Part shown: positions 26,681-35,474 of the stretch, in pieces | Position numbering within the stretch: the stretch's first letter is position 1 | Layout: every line of letters begins with the position of its first letter | Origin: Pseudobacteroides sp. | GTDB taxonomy: Bacteria > Bacillota > Clostridia > Acetivibrionales > DSM-2933 | DNA length: 64,000 bases | Assembly (NCBI RefSeq): GCF_036567765.1 | Contig: NZ_DATCTU010000106.1 | Location: 1 to 64,000 of the forward strand | Direction: 5' to 3' | The notes under the pieces: generated by a model | The model's database searches: none | What the model was told of the DNA's origin: nothing | What the model saw: only the letters and a program-made list of their open reading frames with translations | Program-made: the position numbers and the translations under genes

Positions 26681-28231
26681 CTACTTGAGGACATTGTACA
26701 ATGAATTTAAAAGCACTCTATTGGGGTCCTGGCTTAGTTCCCAAACCATGCCGCCAGCCAACCCGTTAGTCTTTATGTATTGAGCCTTCGCACCTATTGA
26801 ATGTTCATCATCATAGCTTATAAAGGTTGTACCATTAAAAAGCCAAGGTACCATCGACTGTGATTGGTAATAGCGTACAAACCCTGGTGCATTTAAATAT
26901 TTTGATGCTATACTTGCATAACTTAAAGACGCTCCGCCTGAGTAAAGCTGGTACAATCCATTGTTAGTATTGTTAACCGCATCGTACCTGTAACCATAGA
27001 AAGGAATGCCCATAACCAATTTTCCTTTAGGAAATCCTGCATTTAACCATCCTTTAATAGCTGTATCAACACTTATTTTATATTGGGGAGAGTTATCACT
27101 GTTATTGTATAGAGGTGCATTAAAGTCACTGTAGGTATCCCATGTCCCGTGAAGATCATAGGTCATAATGCTTGCAAAGTCCAGGTACTGGTGAAGAATT
27201 CCTAATTCAGTATTGCTGACATAAAAGCTTCCTGCACCGCCTGCAATAGTAAGCAAATAATGTTTTCCATTCAGTGCTTTTTGAGCATCAAGTTTATTAC
27301 GGAGTGTTTTTAATAAAAGGGTAAAGTTTTGCTTATCTTCAGGCCTCTTTACATTGGAAGCCATACCACCGCCCACAGGATACTCCCAATCAAGATCAAT
27401 ACCGTCAAATCCATATTTTAGTATAAAATCAACACAGCTATCTGCAAACGCAGCCCTTGATGCTTCAGTGAGAGCTACATCTGAAAATTTTCCGGACCAT
27501 GACCATCCTCCAACAGCAATCAATGTTTTTAAGTTGGGGTTCAATGTTTTAAGTGTGTTTAATTTGGTGAAATTAGCTGGATCTATGTCCGGATAGCCTA
27601 GAGCGATTTTAAGATCATTACCAATATTTGCAAAGGCATAATTGATATGTGTCAGCTTGCTTGCATCAATTTTGTCTGGAGTAAAACCACTATACGCTGC
27701 CCATGCTGCATAATATCCAACTACCTTGTTGGTATTGCCAGGAGATGGAACAGGGGTAGGGTTAGAAGTAGGTACTGGTGTTGATGTTGGTGTTGATGTT
27801 GGTGTTGATGTTGGTGTTGATGTTGGTGTTGATGTTGGCGTTGGTGTACTTGCGTTTATAGTTGTTATTCTAATGATATTGCTTGAGTTCGAAAGGTTAC
27901 CTGCAGCATCTATGGCTTTCACATAGAACTCGTATGTGGTTGCAGGACTTAACTCACTAACTGTATATGTAGTTGATGAAGAAGCTCCTATGTATTTACC
28001 ATTTATATATACATAGTAGGAAGACACCATATTATTATCTTTTGAAGGATTCCATGCCAACGATATTGATTTATCATTTACAGTTACAGCTCTCAAGTTT
28101 GTCGGCGAAGAAGGAACTACCGTATCCTTTTGAGGTTTTGCAGCAAACGAGATATTAACCAAGGACGTAAAAACCATCATGAAAGCAATAATCATACAAA
28201 TCCAATCTTTTTTAATGCAAAGCTTGTTCAT
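26681..28231 (-). CDS. Secreted GH18 chitinase with fibronectin III domain
   Basis: 516 residues: signal peptide about 1-31; fibronectin type III domain at 40-127 (SPTNLRAVTVNDKSISLAWNPS, then ATTYEFYVKAIDAAGN); a Thr/Pro/Ser linker at 129-165 made of TPTS repeats; then a glycoside hydrolase 18 domain at 168-516. The GH18 catalytic motif DGIDLDWEYP is complete, with Glu283 as acid/base, and the substrate motif VGGWSWSGKF is present. It should hydrolyse chitin or related beta-1,4-GlcNAc polymers outside the cell. No dockerin or SLH domain is present, so it is probably a free enzyme. Confidence 0.93.
   Translation of the reverse strand: MNKLCIKKDWICMIIAFMMVFTSLVNISFAAKPQKDTVVPSSPTNLRAVTVNDKSISLAWNPSKDNNMVSSYYVYINGKYIGASSSTTYTVSELSPATTYEFYVKAIDAAGNLSNSSNIIRITTINASTPTPTSTPTSTPTSTPTSTPTSTPVPTSNPTPVPSPGNTNKVVGYYAAWAAYSGFTPDKIDASKLTHINYAFANIGNDLKIALGYPDIDPANFTKLNTLKTLNPNLKTLIAVGGWSWSGKFSDVALTEASRAAFADSCVDFILKYGFDGIDLDWEYPVGGGMASNVKRPEDKQNFTLLLKTLRNKLDAQKALNGKHYLLTIAGGAGSFYVSNTELGILHQYLDFASIMTYDLHGTWDTYSDFNAPLYNNSDNSPQYKISVDTAIKGWLNAGFPKGKLVMGIPFYGYRYDAVNNTNNGLYQLYSGGASLSYASIASKYLNAPGFVRYYQSQSMVPWLFNGTTFISYDDEHSIGAKAQYIKTNGLAGGMVWELSQDPNRVLLNSLYNVLK
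27776..27845. repeat. 12-bp tandem repeat coding the chitinase linker
   Basis: About five to six near-perfect copies of the plus-strand unit TGTTGGTGTTGA, which code for Thr-Pro-Thr-Ser on the minus strand. Identical codons in every copy show recent expansion by slippage; copy number may vary between strains and change linker length. Confidence 0.85.
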
Positions 28232-28665
28232 AATTTAACCATCTCCTGTAAATTAATTTTTTAATCCTAAAGTTTTAATTTTGAGAAAGAAAAAAGTGTA
28301 AAATGAAAGATATTTATTCCGAAGTAGATTGAAACTTATACTATAGATCATAACACATTATGTAAACCATTAATATAGTCATATAGTTCTAATAGCATAG
28401 GTCCAATGGTTCCAATGGTTCTAAAAAAATTTTTGTTTCACTCCACGCAAAACATTTCCTGGTATAACTAACAACTTTCCTTTTACATGTGAAAATTTGT
28501 AGTGTACTATAGAATAAAAAGCTATTTTTAAATAATATATATTGGTGAATTTTAAAACCGCTATTAACTCAAAAAGGTGTAATATAAAAGCTACTCTGTG
28601 GAGTTCTGTCAGATTCGACAGGCACTCTGGATATTAATTTGTTTTAAGAAAGCGAGTTGGTCTTT
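28232..28665. other. Divergent intergenic region
   Basis: About 430 AT-rich bases between the chitinase (minus) and stalk-domain (plus) genes, so promoters of both must lie here. A short direct repeat (GGTTCCAATGGTTC around 28408) is visible. No operator or RNA element was recognised. Confidence 0.35.
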
Positions 28666-29262
28666 GTGAAAAAATTTATATCAATGATATTAATTGCAAT
28701 TATGGTATCAACCATGAATTTTGCATATTATGTAAACGGTAGTTCTATTGAAAACAAAATTATTTTACGTATTGGTGAAACTGAATCTATTGTAAATGGT
28801 GTAAACAAACCACTTGATGTTGCTCCATATGTAGACAAAAAATCAAACAGAACTCTTGTTGCATTAAGATTCATTGCTGAAAATTTGGGCTATGAATGTT
28901 ATTATAATTCAAAAAATGAAATAGTAACATTGATTAAAGCAACTTATAAACAAGAAATGGGCAGGAATTTAATGGAAGGTGTATTTTTGCAAAAATCAGA
29001 AGCTTGTGCAGTATCTTATTGGGATAATTACAATGCTGATGCATCAACACCGGAAACCAGACTTAATTATTATACTAACTACATAGATAGGCTTCCTAAA
29101 AATGATCCAAGTTTAAAGATTGTGAATTTCAAAGCAGTTAATTTAGACCAAACTCCATTAGTTGTTAGTGAAAGAATAATGGTCCCATTAAGATTTGTAG
29201 CTGAAGCTACAGGTAAGAATGTCAGTTGGAATGACAAAACAAAGGAAATTACAATTCAATAG
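28666..29262 (+). CDS. Secreted stalk-domain (copper amine oxidase N-terminal-like) protein
   Basis: About 198 residues with a signal peptide (MKKFISMILIAIMVSTMNFAYY) and two copies of the half-motif of the copper amine oxidase N-terminal domain: TLVALRFIAENLGYECYYNSKNEIVTL and RIMVPLRFVAEATGKNVSWNDKTKEITI. Despite the name these domains are non-catalytic; they are found in clostridial cell-surface proteins. The start at GTG 28666 gives a normal signal peptide; a TTG at 28657 is an alternative, and the ribosome site is weak for both. Confidence 0.75.
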   Translation: MKKFISMILIAIMVSTMNFAYYVNGSSIENKIILRIGETESIVNGVNKPLDVAPYVDKKSNRTLVALRFIAENLGYECYYNSKNEIVTLIKATYKQEMGRNLMEGVFLQKSEACAVSYWDNYNADASTPETRLNYYTNYIDRLPKNDPSLKIVNFKAVNLDQTPLVVSERIMVPLRFVAEATGKNVSWNDKTKEITIQ

Positions 29263-29274
29263 CCGCAAAACTGT

Positions 29275-29306
29275 TATCCCCCCAATCCTTATGAATTGGG
29301 GGGATA
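29275..29306. terminator. GC-rich hairpin, probable bidirectional terminator
   Basis: A perfect 12-bp stem TATCCCCCCAAT with its complement and an 8-nt loop, 12 bases after the stalk-domain gene and before the convergent SLH gene. The T-run is poor, so termination efficiency is uncertain. Confidence 0.65.
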
Positions 29307-29335
29307 CGAAATCATTAAAAGTTTACTGCTTTAAA

Positions 29336-30769
29336 TTATCTTGGCACCTCCAAATACAGTGCGTTGCCGGCAATTTTTTCACTTCCGTATACATTGGTTA
29401 CGCTAAAATAATACTTTTTACCCGGTTCAAGATAACCTCCAAAGTCACCTCCGCTGTATTCTTTCGAAACGTCTATTGTATAAGATGTACAGTCCTTATC
29501 TGTAATATAAGCCATATAGCCGTCTTCGGGATATTTAGGGGCAGAATTGCTTTTTGAAATTACAACCTTATAGTAGGAAAAATCAGAGGCATAAGTAGGC
29601 TGCCACTTTAAAGTAATCTTGCCATTAGCGACACTTGATTTCACAATGGGTTTAATGTGTGAATACTCTTTATAGGTTTCAGTTTCCTTTTTGGGAACAG
29701 TAAGGTATACAGCATTTCCGGCCACTTTTTCATCCGAATATATACTGGTTACACTAAAGTAGTATTTTTGCCCTGCCGCAAGCTTTCCGCCAAAATCACC
29801 GCCGTTGTATCCGTTTGACACATCTATTGACTGTGAAGTTTTATTCCTGTCACTTATCACAAACATATAACCGTCCTGAGGGTATCTAGGATATGGATTG
29901 CTTTTTGAAACAACAACTTTATAATAGGTAAATCCATTACTATCAGCCGGTGTCCAGCTTAACATTATCCTGCTTCCGTCAACCTTGCCTGTTACAACTG
30001 GCTTCTTGTGTGCCGTTACAGTTTCTATTTGGCTCATCTCAGGTTCTTGCTGCTTGCTATTATTTTCATCATCGGGTTCTGAGTCATCATATGTAATTTT
30101 CTTTTCTTTGACTATATTATATAAAAGAACTGCAGCTTCAGCTCTAGTAAGCGGGTTCAGCGGTCTGAATGCTTTTTGATCACTGTTTTCTACTGGATTA
30201 CCCTTCATTATTCCGTTTTTTAAAGCAATCGCAACATATTTTTTAAGAGCGGGGGAGATGCTGCTGCTGTCATTGAATGCGTTTAAAACCTTTTCATCCA
30301 CAATTTCACCTGTTAGCTTAAGTGCCTTAACCAGTGCAACTGCCATATCTTCTCTGACTGCTTCGTTATTTGATTTAAAATAATCTCCTTTTGATGTTCT
30401 GAAACCGGTAAGGTAATATTTTGCAGTTTCCACATATTCGTACTCCCAGCTGTCTTTTGATATGTCTACAAATGTGGGCTCAGCAGCGTTTTTTAATGGA
30501 AGATCGAGTGTTAACACCATAATCTTTGCAAATTCAGCCCTCGAAATTGTTTTAGCAGGTTTAAAAGTACCGTCATTGTAGCCTGCAAGTATTTTTTGGT
30601 CTACCATCCATGAAATAGCTTCATAAGCCCAATTACTGCTGTCAACATCTGAAAAAGCCTGGGTTATCTTGGTTTCAGCTGTATTTTCCTCAGTATATAC
30701 AAAAATGGAAGACTGAAGAATTAACATAATTATTGTCAGAAGTACTATGGCTTTTTTACTTTCCCTCAT
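29336..30769 (-). CDS. SLH-domain surface protein with two fibronectin-like repeats
   Basis: 477 residues: signal peptide about 1-26; three S-layer homology domains at about 37-225 (FSDVDSSNWAYEAISWMVDQKIL, GYNDGTFKPAKTISRAEFAKIM and RPLNPLTRAEAAVLLYNIV); a polar linker; then two closely related modules at about 255-360 and 370-477 (YYKVVVSKSNPYPRYPQDGYM and YYKVVISKSNSAPKYPEDGYM). SLH domains anchor proteins to pyruvylated cell wall polymers. The two C-terminal modules are an internal duplication of a fibronectin III-like fold; their ligand is unknown. Confidence 0.88.
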   Translation of the reverse strand: MRESKKAIVLLTIIMLILQSSIFVYTEENTAETKITQAFSDVDSSNWAYEAISWMVDQKILAGYNDGTFKPAKTISRAEFAKIMVLTLDLPLKNAAEPTFVDISKDSWEYEYVETAKYYLTGFRTSKGDYFKSNNEAVREDMAVALVKALKLTGEIVDEKVLNAFNDSSSISPALKKYVAIALKNGIMKGNPVENSDQKAFRPLNPLTRAEAAVLLYNIVKEKKITYDDSEPDDENNSKQQEPEMSQIETVTAHKKPVVTGKVDGSRIMLSWTPADSNGFTYYKVVVSKSNPYPRYPQDGYMFVISDRNKTSQSIDVSNGYNGGDFGGKLAAGQKYYFSVTSIYSDEKVAGNAVYLTVPKKETETYKEYSHIKPIVKSSVANGKITLKWQPTYASDFSYYKVVISKSNSAPKYPEDGYMAYITDKDCTSYTIDVSKEYSGGDFGGYLEPGKKYYFSVTNVYGSEKIAGNALYLEVPR

Positions 30770-30824
30770 AATTTTTCCTCCTCATTATTGGTTGGTATTG
30801 GTTAATACTAAATTATTCGACATA

Positions 30825-32024
30825 TTATTTTTTTTTAATAAGGGAAAGCAAAAAATTATTAAAACTATATATTATTTTAAATATATATCGGAAAATTCTA
30901 TTGCAACTGCCTGCCTTGATAACGAACTGTCTAGCTGGCCCAAAGCGTTCAAATATGAGCTTTTCTTTTTCTTTGATTATTCCTATACCTTCGTCTTTTA
31001 TGATTATAGAAGCCTTATTTACAAGAGATATTAATATATATTGACTTTCCTTTTGGTGTAAACTTAATTGCATTTCATAACAGATTTAGCATTATTCTCT
31101 CATATTTTTCTTCATCAAGCTATTTCCTCACACTCTGAATCAGAAGAGAACTTTAAACTAACACCTTCTTGTTTTGCGTATAGATCAACTGATTTTGTAA
31201 TAGCACTTGTGAGAAACACAATATCCAAATTTTTTTTATTACATTTAAACTGACCAGCGTTATACCTTGATATATCTAGAAGATTATTTACAAGTCGGAT
31301 CTGTCTAAATGAATTTGTCCGAATTCTTTGCAAATGTTTTTTACATTGCATGTCACTTCATGTCCATAAATAGATTCAATGGATTGTAGTGCAGCATTTA
31401 TGACCGTTAATGGTGTTTATGTTCAGTTATATCTTGAATAAGGCAAGCAACCTGGCCTTGCTTTGGGGAAAAAGTACTAATTGCAAAATGCCTGTCCAAT
31501 CCATCAGAGAAGCCTTCAAAAGCTGTAGATTCACGTGTTAGAGCCACCTTAGCAAAAGAATCTATCCACGAGTTTGGAATATATAAAGTCTCTTGCATGG
31601 TTTCCCCTACAATCTGTTCATTCTTTAAGCCAATGACCTTTTCCAACGCCGGATTAGCATCCAGGTAAAGGTAATCAGCAGGCTTGTCGGTTTTGTCACA
31701 AATGATTTCAGCAAGAAATAAAGGGGTAGACCCATTCCCAGAGAGCCTTGCAGCTTCAGGATTGAAATCACGATAGGCTAATAGACGAAGCTTACCGCTT
31801 TCCCCACATTTAGTATAAAACATTTGCATACTGGCATAATCTGAGTGCATGATTCGCATTGCAGTATCAATAATCCTTTCGTAGAGTGCTTGAGTGTTGC
31901 CTTCACAAAGGAACTCAACGCTTATACTTTGCAGAAGTTTTTGATCATCTAGCTCTTCTTGAAGTTGTTTCTTTTGTTCTTCTACTATAAGAGACTTCTC
32001 TTTTAGCAACTCATTTTGAAGCAA
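30825..32024 (-). pseudogene. Sensor histidine kinase (GAF/PAS-HisKA-HATPase), heavily decayed
   Basis: Three minus-strand pieces in order: 32024-31407 has a coiled coil, a GAF-like start and a PAS region (DANPALEKVIGLKNEQIVGE and CLIQDITEHKHH); 31351-31115 has the end of a HisKA domain (RQIRLVNNLLDISRYNAGQF); 31073-30825 has an HATPase G1-like box (IKDEGIGIIKEKEKLIFERFG). Frameshifts and deletions lie between them; the phospho-acceptor His, the N box and the G2 box are not seen. It cannot make an active kinase as read. Confidence 0.75.
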
Positions 32025-32158
32025 ATATTGATAGGACTTTTGACAATAGCTGCCATATCACTTGGATTGTATGGAGCATCCTGGGGGAGGGAGGAGAGTC
32101 AAAGATATAAATGCAGCGTTTTAGAACAAGCTTTATATTATTTTGCAAATCTATTAAC

Positions 32159-32926
32159 TTATAACATTACAATTAAAACTATTGCAGCAGCAAAAGTGAC
32201 AAGTACGGCAAAATCCGCTTTTCTCATTACAATCTTCCTGTAGTAGGACCTTGGACCTGATGCAAATCCTCTTGCTTCCATGGATATTGCCATCTTTTCC
32301 GTCTTTTTAATGGATGAAACCAATAAAGGTATTGCTAGTGGAATTACAATTATCATCTTTTTAAAAGGGTTTTTAGTGTCGGAATTGTAACCCCTGGACA
32401 TCTGAGCCTGCATTATTTGCTCAATTTCTCCCATAAGCGTTGGTATAAACCTTAATGCAGTTATAAACATAAACGCATATTTGAAAGGTATTTTGAGCTT
32501 TTCTACAAGGACCACAACTAGGTCTGTCATGGGAGTTGTCATCATAAGTATGGGAATTGTTGACACTGTAGCTACCATCCTGAAAGACATTACAAGGCTT
32601 AAGCTGAGTCCTACATCAGTAATCCTTCCGATGTTTAGAAAAGGTATGGCATAAAGCAATGTTTTACCGTCAGATACAAAGAATATCTGAAAGAGTATCA
32701 ATAGAAGTGAAAATAAAAACAAAGCCTTTATTACAGGCAATACCTGCTTTATTATTCCGCTTGCAACAGCTACCAATATATTGGAAAGCAGAATAATCAG
32801 TATTGGAAAGGGACTACTGAAAAGAAAGCTTGTGATAAGCACTGCAAATGTCCATAAAATTTTTGTAATAGGGTGGAGTCTGTGTATAAAAGAGTCTTTT
32901 TGAATATATTCAATCATTGCAGGCAT
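32159..32926 (-). CDS. ecfT: ECF transporter transmembrane subunit EcfT
   Basis: About 255 residues with five or six membrane segments and the EcfT coupling motif SRGYNSD near residue 170, followed later by SMEARGFASGPR; both are the A-R-G type sequences that contact the ATPases. It links substrate capture by the S subunit to ATP hydrolysis. Start at 32926 (MPAMIEY), 6 bases after GGGGTG. It overlaps the end of the preceding ATPase gene, so translation is probably coupled. Last gene of the trpP-ecfA-ecfA-ecfT operon. Confidence 0.9.
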   Translation of the reverse strand: MPAMIEYIQKDSFIHRLHPITKILWTFAVLITSFLFSSPFPILIILLSNILVAVASGIIKQVLPVIKALFLFSLLLILFQIFFVSDGKTLLYAIPFLNIGRITDVGLSLSLVMSFRMVATVSTIPILMMTTPMTDLVVVLVEKLKIPFKYAFMFITALRFIPTLMGEIEQIMQAQMSRGYNSDTKNPFKKMIIVIPLAIPLLVSSIKKTEKMAISMEARGFASGPRSYYRKIVMRKADFAVLVTFAAAIVLIVML

Positions 32927-33746
32927 TTTGTTCACCCCTTATATATGAAATAATCTCGTTAAACATTTCTTCCACGGTATAGGTATTCTTAAAGAATCCC
33001 TTCTTTTGAAACTTCTTTGCCAGCAGATATGCCTGAGGTGGCTTAAGGTTTGAAAGTGCCAGGCTTTCTTCCTTGCTGAGCACCTCTTCGGTAGCTCCGT
33101 CCTCCAAAACAGTTCCTTTCATAAGCACAATAACTCTGTTGGCATATTGAGCCACCAGCTCCATATCATGTGTAACCATAACAATGGTTTTACCTTTTTT
33201 ATTTAGCTCCTTTACAATTTCCATAATTTCCAGCCCTTCACTGTAATCTTGGCCTGTAGTAGGCTCGTCAAGGACAAGTATGTCGGTTTCCATAGCCAGC
33301 ACCGATGCAAGTGCAACCCTTTGACGCTGTCCCTTGCTTAAAGAGAATGGATCGTGTTTTAGGCACAGCTCCATGCCTACTTTTTTTGCAGCATTATACA
33401 CCAGCCCTTCTATTTCGCCAAGTGTTTTGCCTAGATTTTTCAAGCCGAAAGCTATCTCATCATAAACTGAGGAACAGAAAATCTGATGATCAGGATTTTG
33501 AAACAGGAAACCGATTTTTTTAGCCAAAACGCTGGTTTTAGTTTTGGAGGTATCCAGCCCGCATATTGATATATTACCTTCTGTAGGCTTTAAAAGGCCA
33601 TTCAGGTTTTTTAAAAGGGTTGTTTTCCCGGCACCGTTTTGGCCTATTAGTGCTGTAAACTCACCGCTTTTTATATTGATATTCAAATTTTTAAGAACTT
33701 TGTTACCGTTTTTATACTGATAACTTAAATTATTTATTCTGATCAT
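32910..33746 (-). CDS. ecfA: ECF transporter ATPase subunit (second)
   Basis: 278 residues, an ABC ATPase: Walker A GQNGAGKTT (about 37-45), Q-loop FQNPDHQ, signature LSKGQRQRVALA, Walker B ILVLDEPTTGQD and a switch His in VMVTHDME. The C-terminal extension is typical of ECF ATPases. It should pair with the other ATPase encoded upstream. It is 55 bases after that gene and overlaps ecfT. Confidence 0.92.
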   Translation of the reverse strand: MIRINNLSYQYKNGNKVLKNLNINIKSGEFTALIGQNGAGKTTLLKNLNGLLKPTEGNISICGLDTSKTKTSVLAKKIGFLFQNPDHQIFCSSVYDEIAFGLKNLGKTLGEIEGLVYNAAKKVGMELCLKHDPFSLSKGQRQRVALASVLAMETDILVLDEPTTGQDYSEGLEIMEIVKELNKKGKTIVMVTHDMELVAQYANRVIVLMKGTVLEDGATEEVLSKEESLALSNLKPPQAYLLAKKFQKKGFFKNTYTVEEMFNEIISYIRGEQNACND

Positions 33747-33801
33747 ATATTTACCGCCTTTTTATTGATGAAAAACGATTAACCTTTTAAACCAATGCTT
33801 T

Positions 33802-34644
33802 TTACATTGATAAAACCTTGCTCACCATCAGATGTGCTTCCTCCACATTTATAGGAAAATCGCCCTGGTATAATCCTGCTTTCTTCAGCATGTATGCAAG
33901 TCTTGTAACAGGTGGGGAACTGACCCCAATCCGCTGCAATGTCTCCTGATCGGCAAGCACAGACCTTGTAGGACCGTCTAAAAGGATATTTCCTTTTTCC
34001 ATAATAACAATCCTTGAGCAGTATTCTGAAAGAAGCTGAATCTTTTGCTCAACAACAACTATGGTAATGTTGTATTCCATGTTCAGCTTTTTTAAGGTGT
34101 TGAATATATCAAGGCTGCCCTTGGGATCCAATTCGGATGTGGGTTCATCAAGCACAAGTATCTTCGGGCGAAGTGCGATGGCTGAAGCAATAGCAACTCT
34201 TTGTTTCTGACCGCCAGAAAGCTGTGAGGTGGAATAATTCCGCAAATCCGATATACCTGTCATTTCCAGGCTTTCTTTTATCCTTGAAGCAATTTCTATT
34301 CTGGGAATGTTGAGGTTCTCAAGTCCAAAAGCTATTTCATCTTCAACACAGGTTGATACTATCTGAGCTTCCGGGTCCTGGAAAACACTTCCCACCGAAT
34401 AAGCAATCTGGGCACAATCTTTTTCAACTGTATCCTTGCCGTCCACTTTAACTTCACCGTAAAAGTCGCCATGGAGGAAGTGGGGGATAACTCCGTTCAA
34501 GCATAATGTAAGGGTTGACTTACCGGCACCGGTAGGACCGGCAATACCCACAAACTCACCTTCAGAAATGTCTATATTAATGTTGTTAAGAGCTGGTTCC
34601 TTGGTATCGTTATAGAGAAAGGACAAACCTTTTATATTGATCAT
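33802..34644 (-). CDS. ecfA: ECF transporter ATPase subunit (first)
   Basis: 280 residues, an ABC ATPase: Walker A GPTGAGKST (about 35-43), Q-loop FQDPEAQ, signature LSGGQKQRVAIA, Walker B ILVLDEPTSELD. The switch residue is replaced by Gln (VVVEQKIQ), a known feature of one of the two ECF ATPases. The ATG overlaps the stop of the trpP-like gene (ATGA), which shows translational coupling. It forms a heterodimer with the next gene product. Confidence 0.92.
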   Translation of the reverse strand: MINIKGLSFLYNDTKEPALNNINIDISEGEFVGIAGPTGAGKSTLTLCLNGVIPHFLHGDFYGEVKVDGKDTVEKDCAQIAYSVGSVFQDPEAQIVSTCVEDEIAFGLENLNIPRIEIASRIKESLEMTGISDLRNYSTSQLSGGQKQRVAIASAIALRPKILVLDEPTSELDPKGSLDIFNTLKKLNMEYNITIVVVEQKIQLLSEYCSRIVIMEKGNILLDGPTRSVLADQETLQRIGVSSPPVTRLAYMLKKAGLYQGDFPINVEEAHLMVSKVLSM

Positions 34645-35204
34645 TCCAAATCCTTCTTTCCGGTAGCGATTTTAACAGGATAATAGATAAGCTGTGCTAT
34701 GACTGTGTTTGCAATTGCCGTAACAATTACAACGGTAAGTAATCCCATCAAGGCAGGATTCTTTGGCGTCTCTACAAACAGTATGAGGAATTTCAAAATC
34801 GAAACATAAACCAAACCGCTGGTCAATGTACCAAAGAAGGCAATAATCGCAGGCTTGAAGGAAACTTTATTGACCATAGCTTTAAACGGAAGCTTCATCA
34901 TAGTAAATACCACCAATGCTGCCACAGGCTCACTGATAAAGTTGATATAGGGAATCATTGATTTGGTTGTAAAGTGGCATACCGCAGCAGCCACAAGGCC
35001 TATAAATATAACTTCAATAAATTTGGGTCTGATGAGGAATATTGCCATACAGTACATTCCGATTATAAAATTGGGTGTGATACCGAAAATAGGCGGTGTA
35101 AAAAGCCTTAATACTGCACCTGCAGCAAGTAATACGGCAACAAGGACAACGTCTGTCGCACTTAAACCTTTTTTGACAACCTGTCTTTTAATAGCAGTTT
35201 CCAT
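34641..35204 (-). CDS. trpP: TrpP-like ECF substrate-binding subunit, probable tryptophan transporter
   Basis: 187 residues, five or six membrane helices. The sequence TDVVLVAVLLAAGAVLRLFTPP, PNFIIGMYCMAIFLIRPKF and FISEPVAALVVF follows the pattern of the TrpP/YhaG family, proposed tryptophan S subunits. Start at 35204, 10 bases after GGAGG; an in-frame upstream extension to 35291 lacks a site. The upstream leader contains TRAP-type triplets, which independently supports tryptophan as substrate. It heads an operon with two ECF ATPases and EcfT. Confidence 0.78.
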   Translation of the reverse strand: METAIKRQVVKKGLSATDVVLVAVLLAAGAVLRLFTPPIFGITPNFIIGMYCMAIFLIRPKFIEVIFIGLVAAAVCHFTTKSMIPYINFISEPVAALVVFTMMKLPFKAMVNKVSFKPAIIAFFGTLTSGLVYVSILKFLILFVETPKNPALMGLLTVVIVTAIANTVIAQLIYYPVKIATGKKDLE

Positions 35205-35294
35205 AAAAAAACAACCTCCAGAAAATATATTGAAGGTTGAGTATAGAGAACAACTTTTGCAAATTACTTTGGGATTTTGTGTCCTTAACATAAA

Positions 35295-35326
35295 TAAAAC
35301 ATAGCCCTGGATTAACCTGGCTATGT
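35295..35326 (-). terminator. Attenuator terminator in the trpP leader
   Basis: On the minus strand ACATAGCC pairs exactly with GGCTATGT across a 12-nt loop, followed by TTTTATTT. It lies 90 bases before the trpP start and directly after the TRAP-type site. The distal arm overlaps a second possible pairing: CAGGGCU (plus 35303-35309) with GAGCCUG (plus 35351-35357), which would be the antiterminator. Confidence 0.8.
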
Positions 35327-35354
35327 CAATTGCTAGTCAATTACACTTTTCAGG

Positions 35355-35401
35355 CTCATCTCGTCTCGTCTAAAAAATCTATTCTCTTCTCAACTCATCT
35401 A
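35355..35401 (-). promoter_or_regulatory. TRAP (MtrB) RNA-binding site in the trpP leader
   Basis: Read on the minus strand, nine triplets occur in order UAG, GAG, GAG, GAG, UAG, gap of six bases, UAG, GAG, GAG, GAG. Every spacer except the central gap is 2 bases. This is the recognition pattern of the tryptophan-activated RNA-binding attenuation protein, which wraps (G/U)AG repeats around its ring. Binding would hide the last GAG used in the antiterminator and favour the terminator, so transport would fall when tryptophan is plentiful. Confidence 0.8.
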
Positions 35402-35403
35402 AC

Positions 35404-35435
35404 ATTATATTAACATGTAATTAGCTTAAAGTCAA
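35404..35435 (-). promoter_or_regulatory. Promoter of the trpP-ecf operon
   Basis: Minus strand: TTGACT (plus 35430-35435), 17-bp spacer, TAATAT (plus 35407-35412); an overlapping TATAAT sits 3 bases further. Transcription would begin just before the first UAG triplet, so almost the whole leader is TRAP site and terminator. Confidence 0.65.
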
Positions 35436-35474
35436 TCCTGCGACCAATAAAGCCAAATGGCTATTGATAACTGT

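Noticed and set aside
27726..27926. Plus-strand frame made of Val/Gly/Asp repeats
   Set aside because: It is the antisense of the Thr-Pro linker repeat of the chitinase gene.
32016..32243. 75-codon plus-strand frame with a hydrophobic start
   Set aside because: It overlaps the end of ecfT on the other strand and the decayed kinase start, with no ribosome site. Possibly a remnant, but not supportable.
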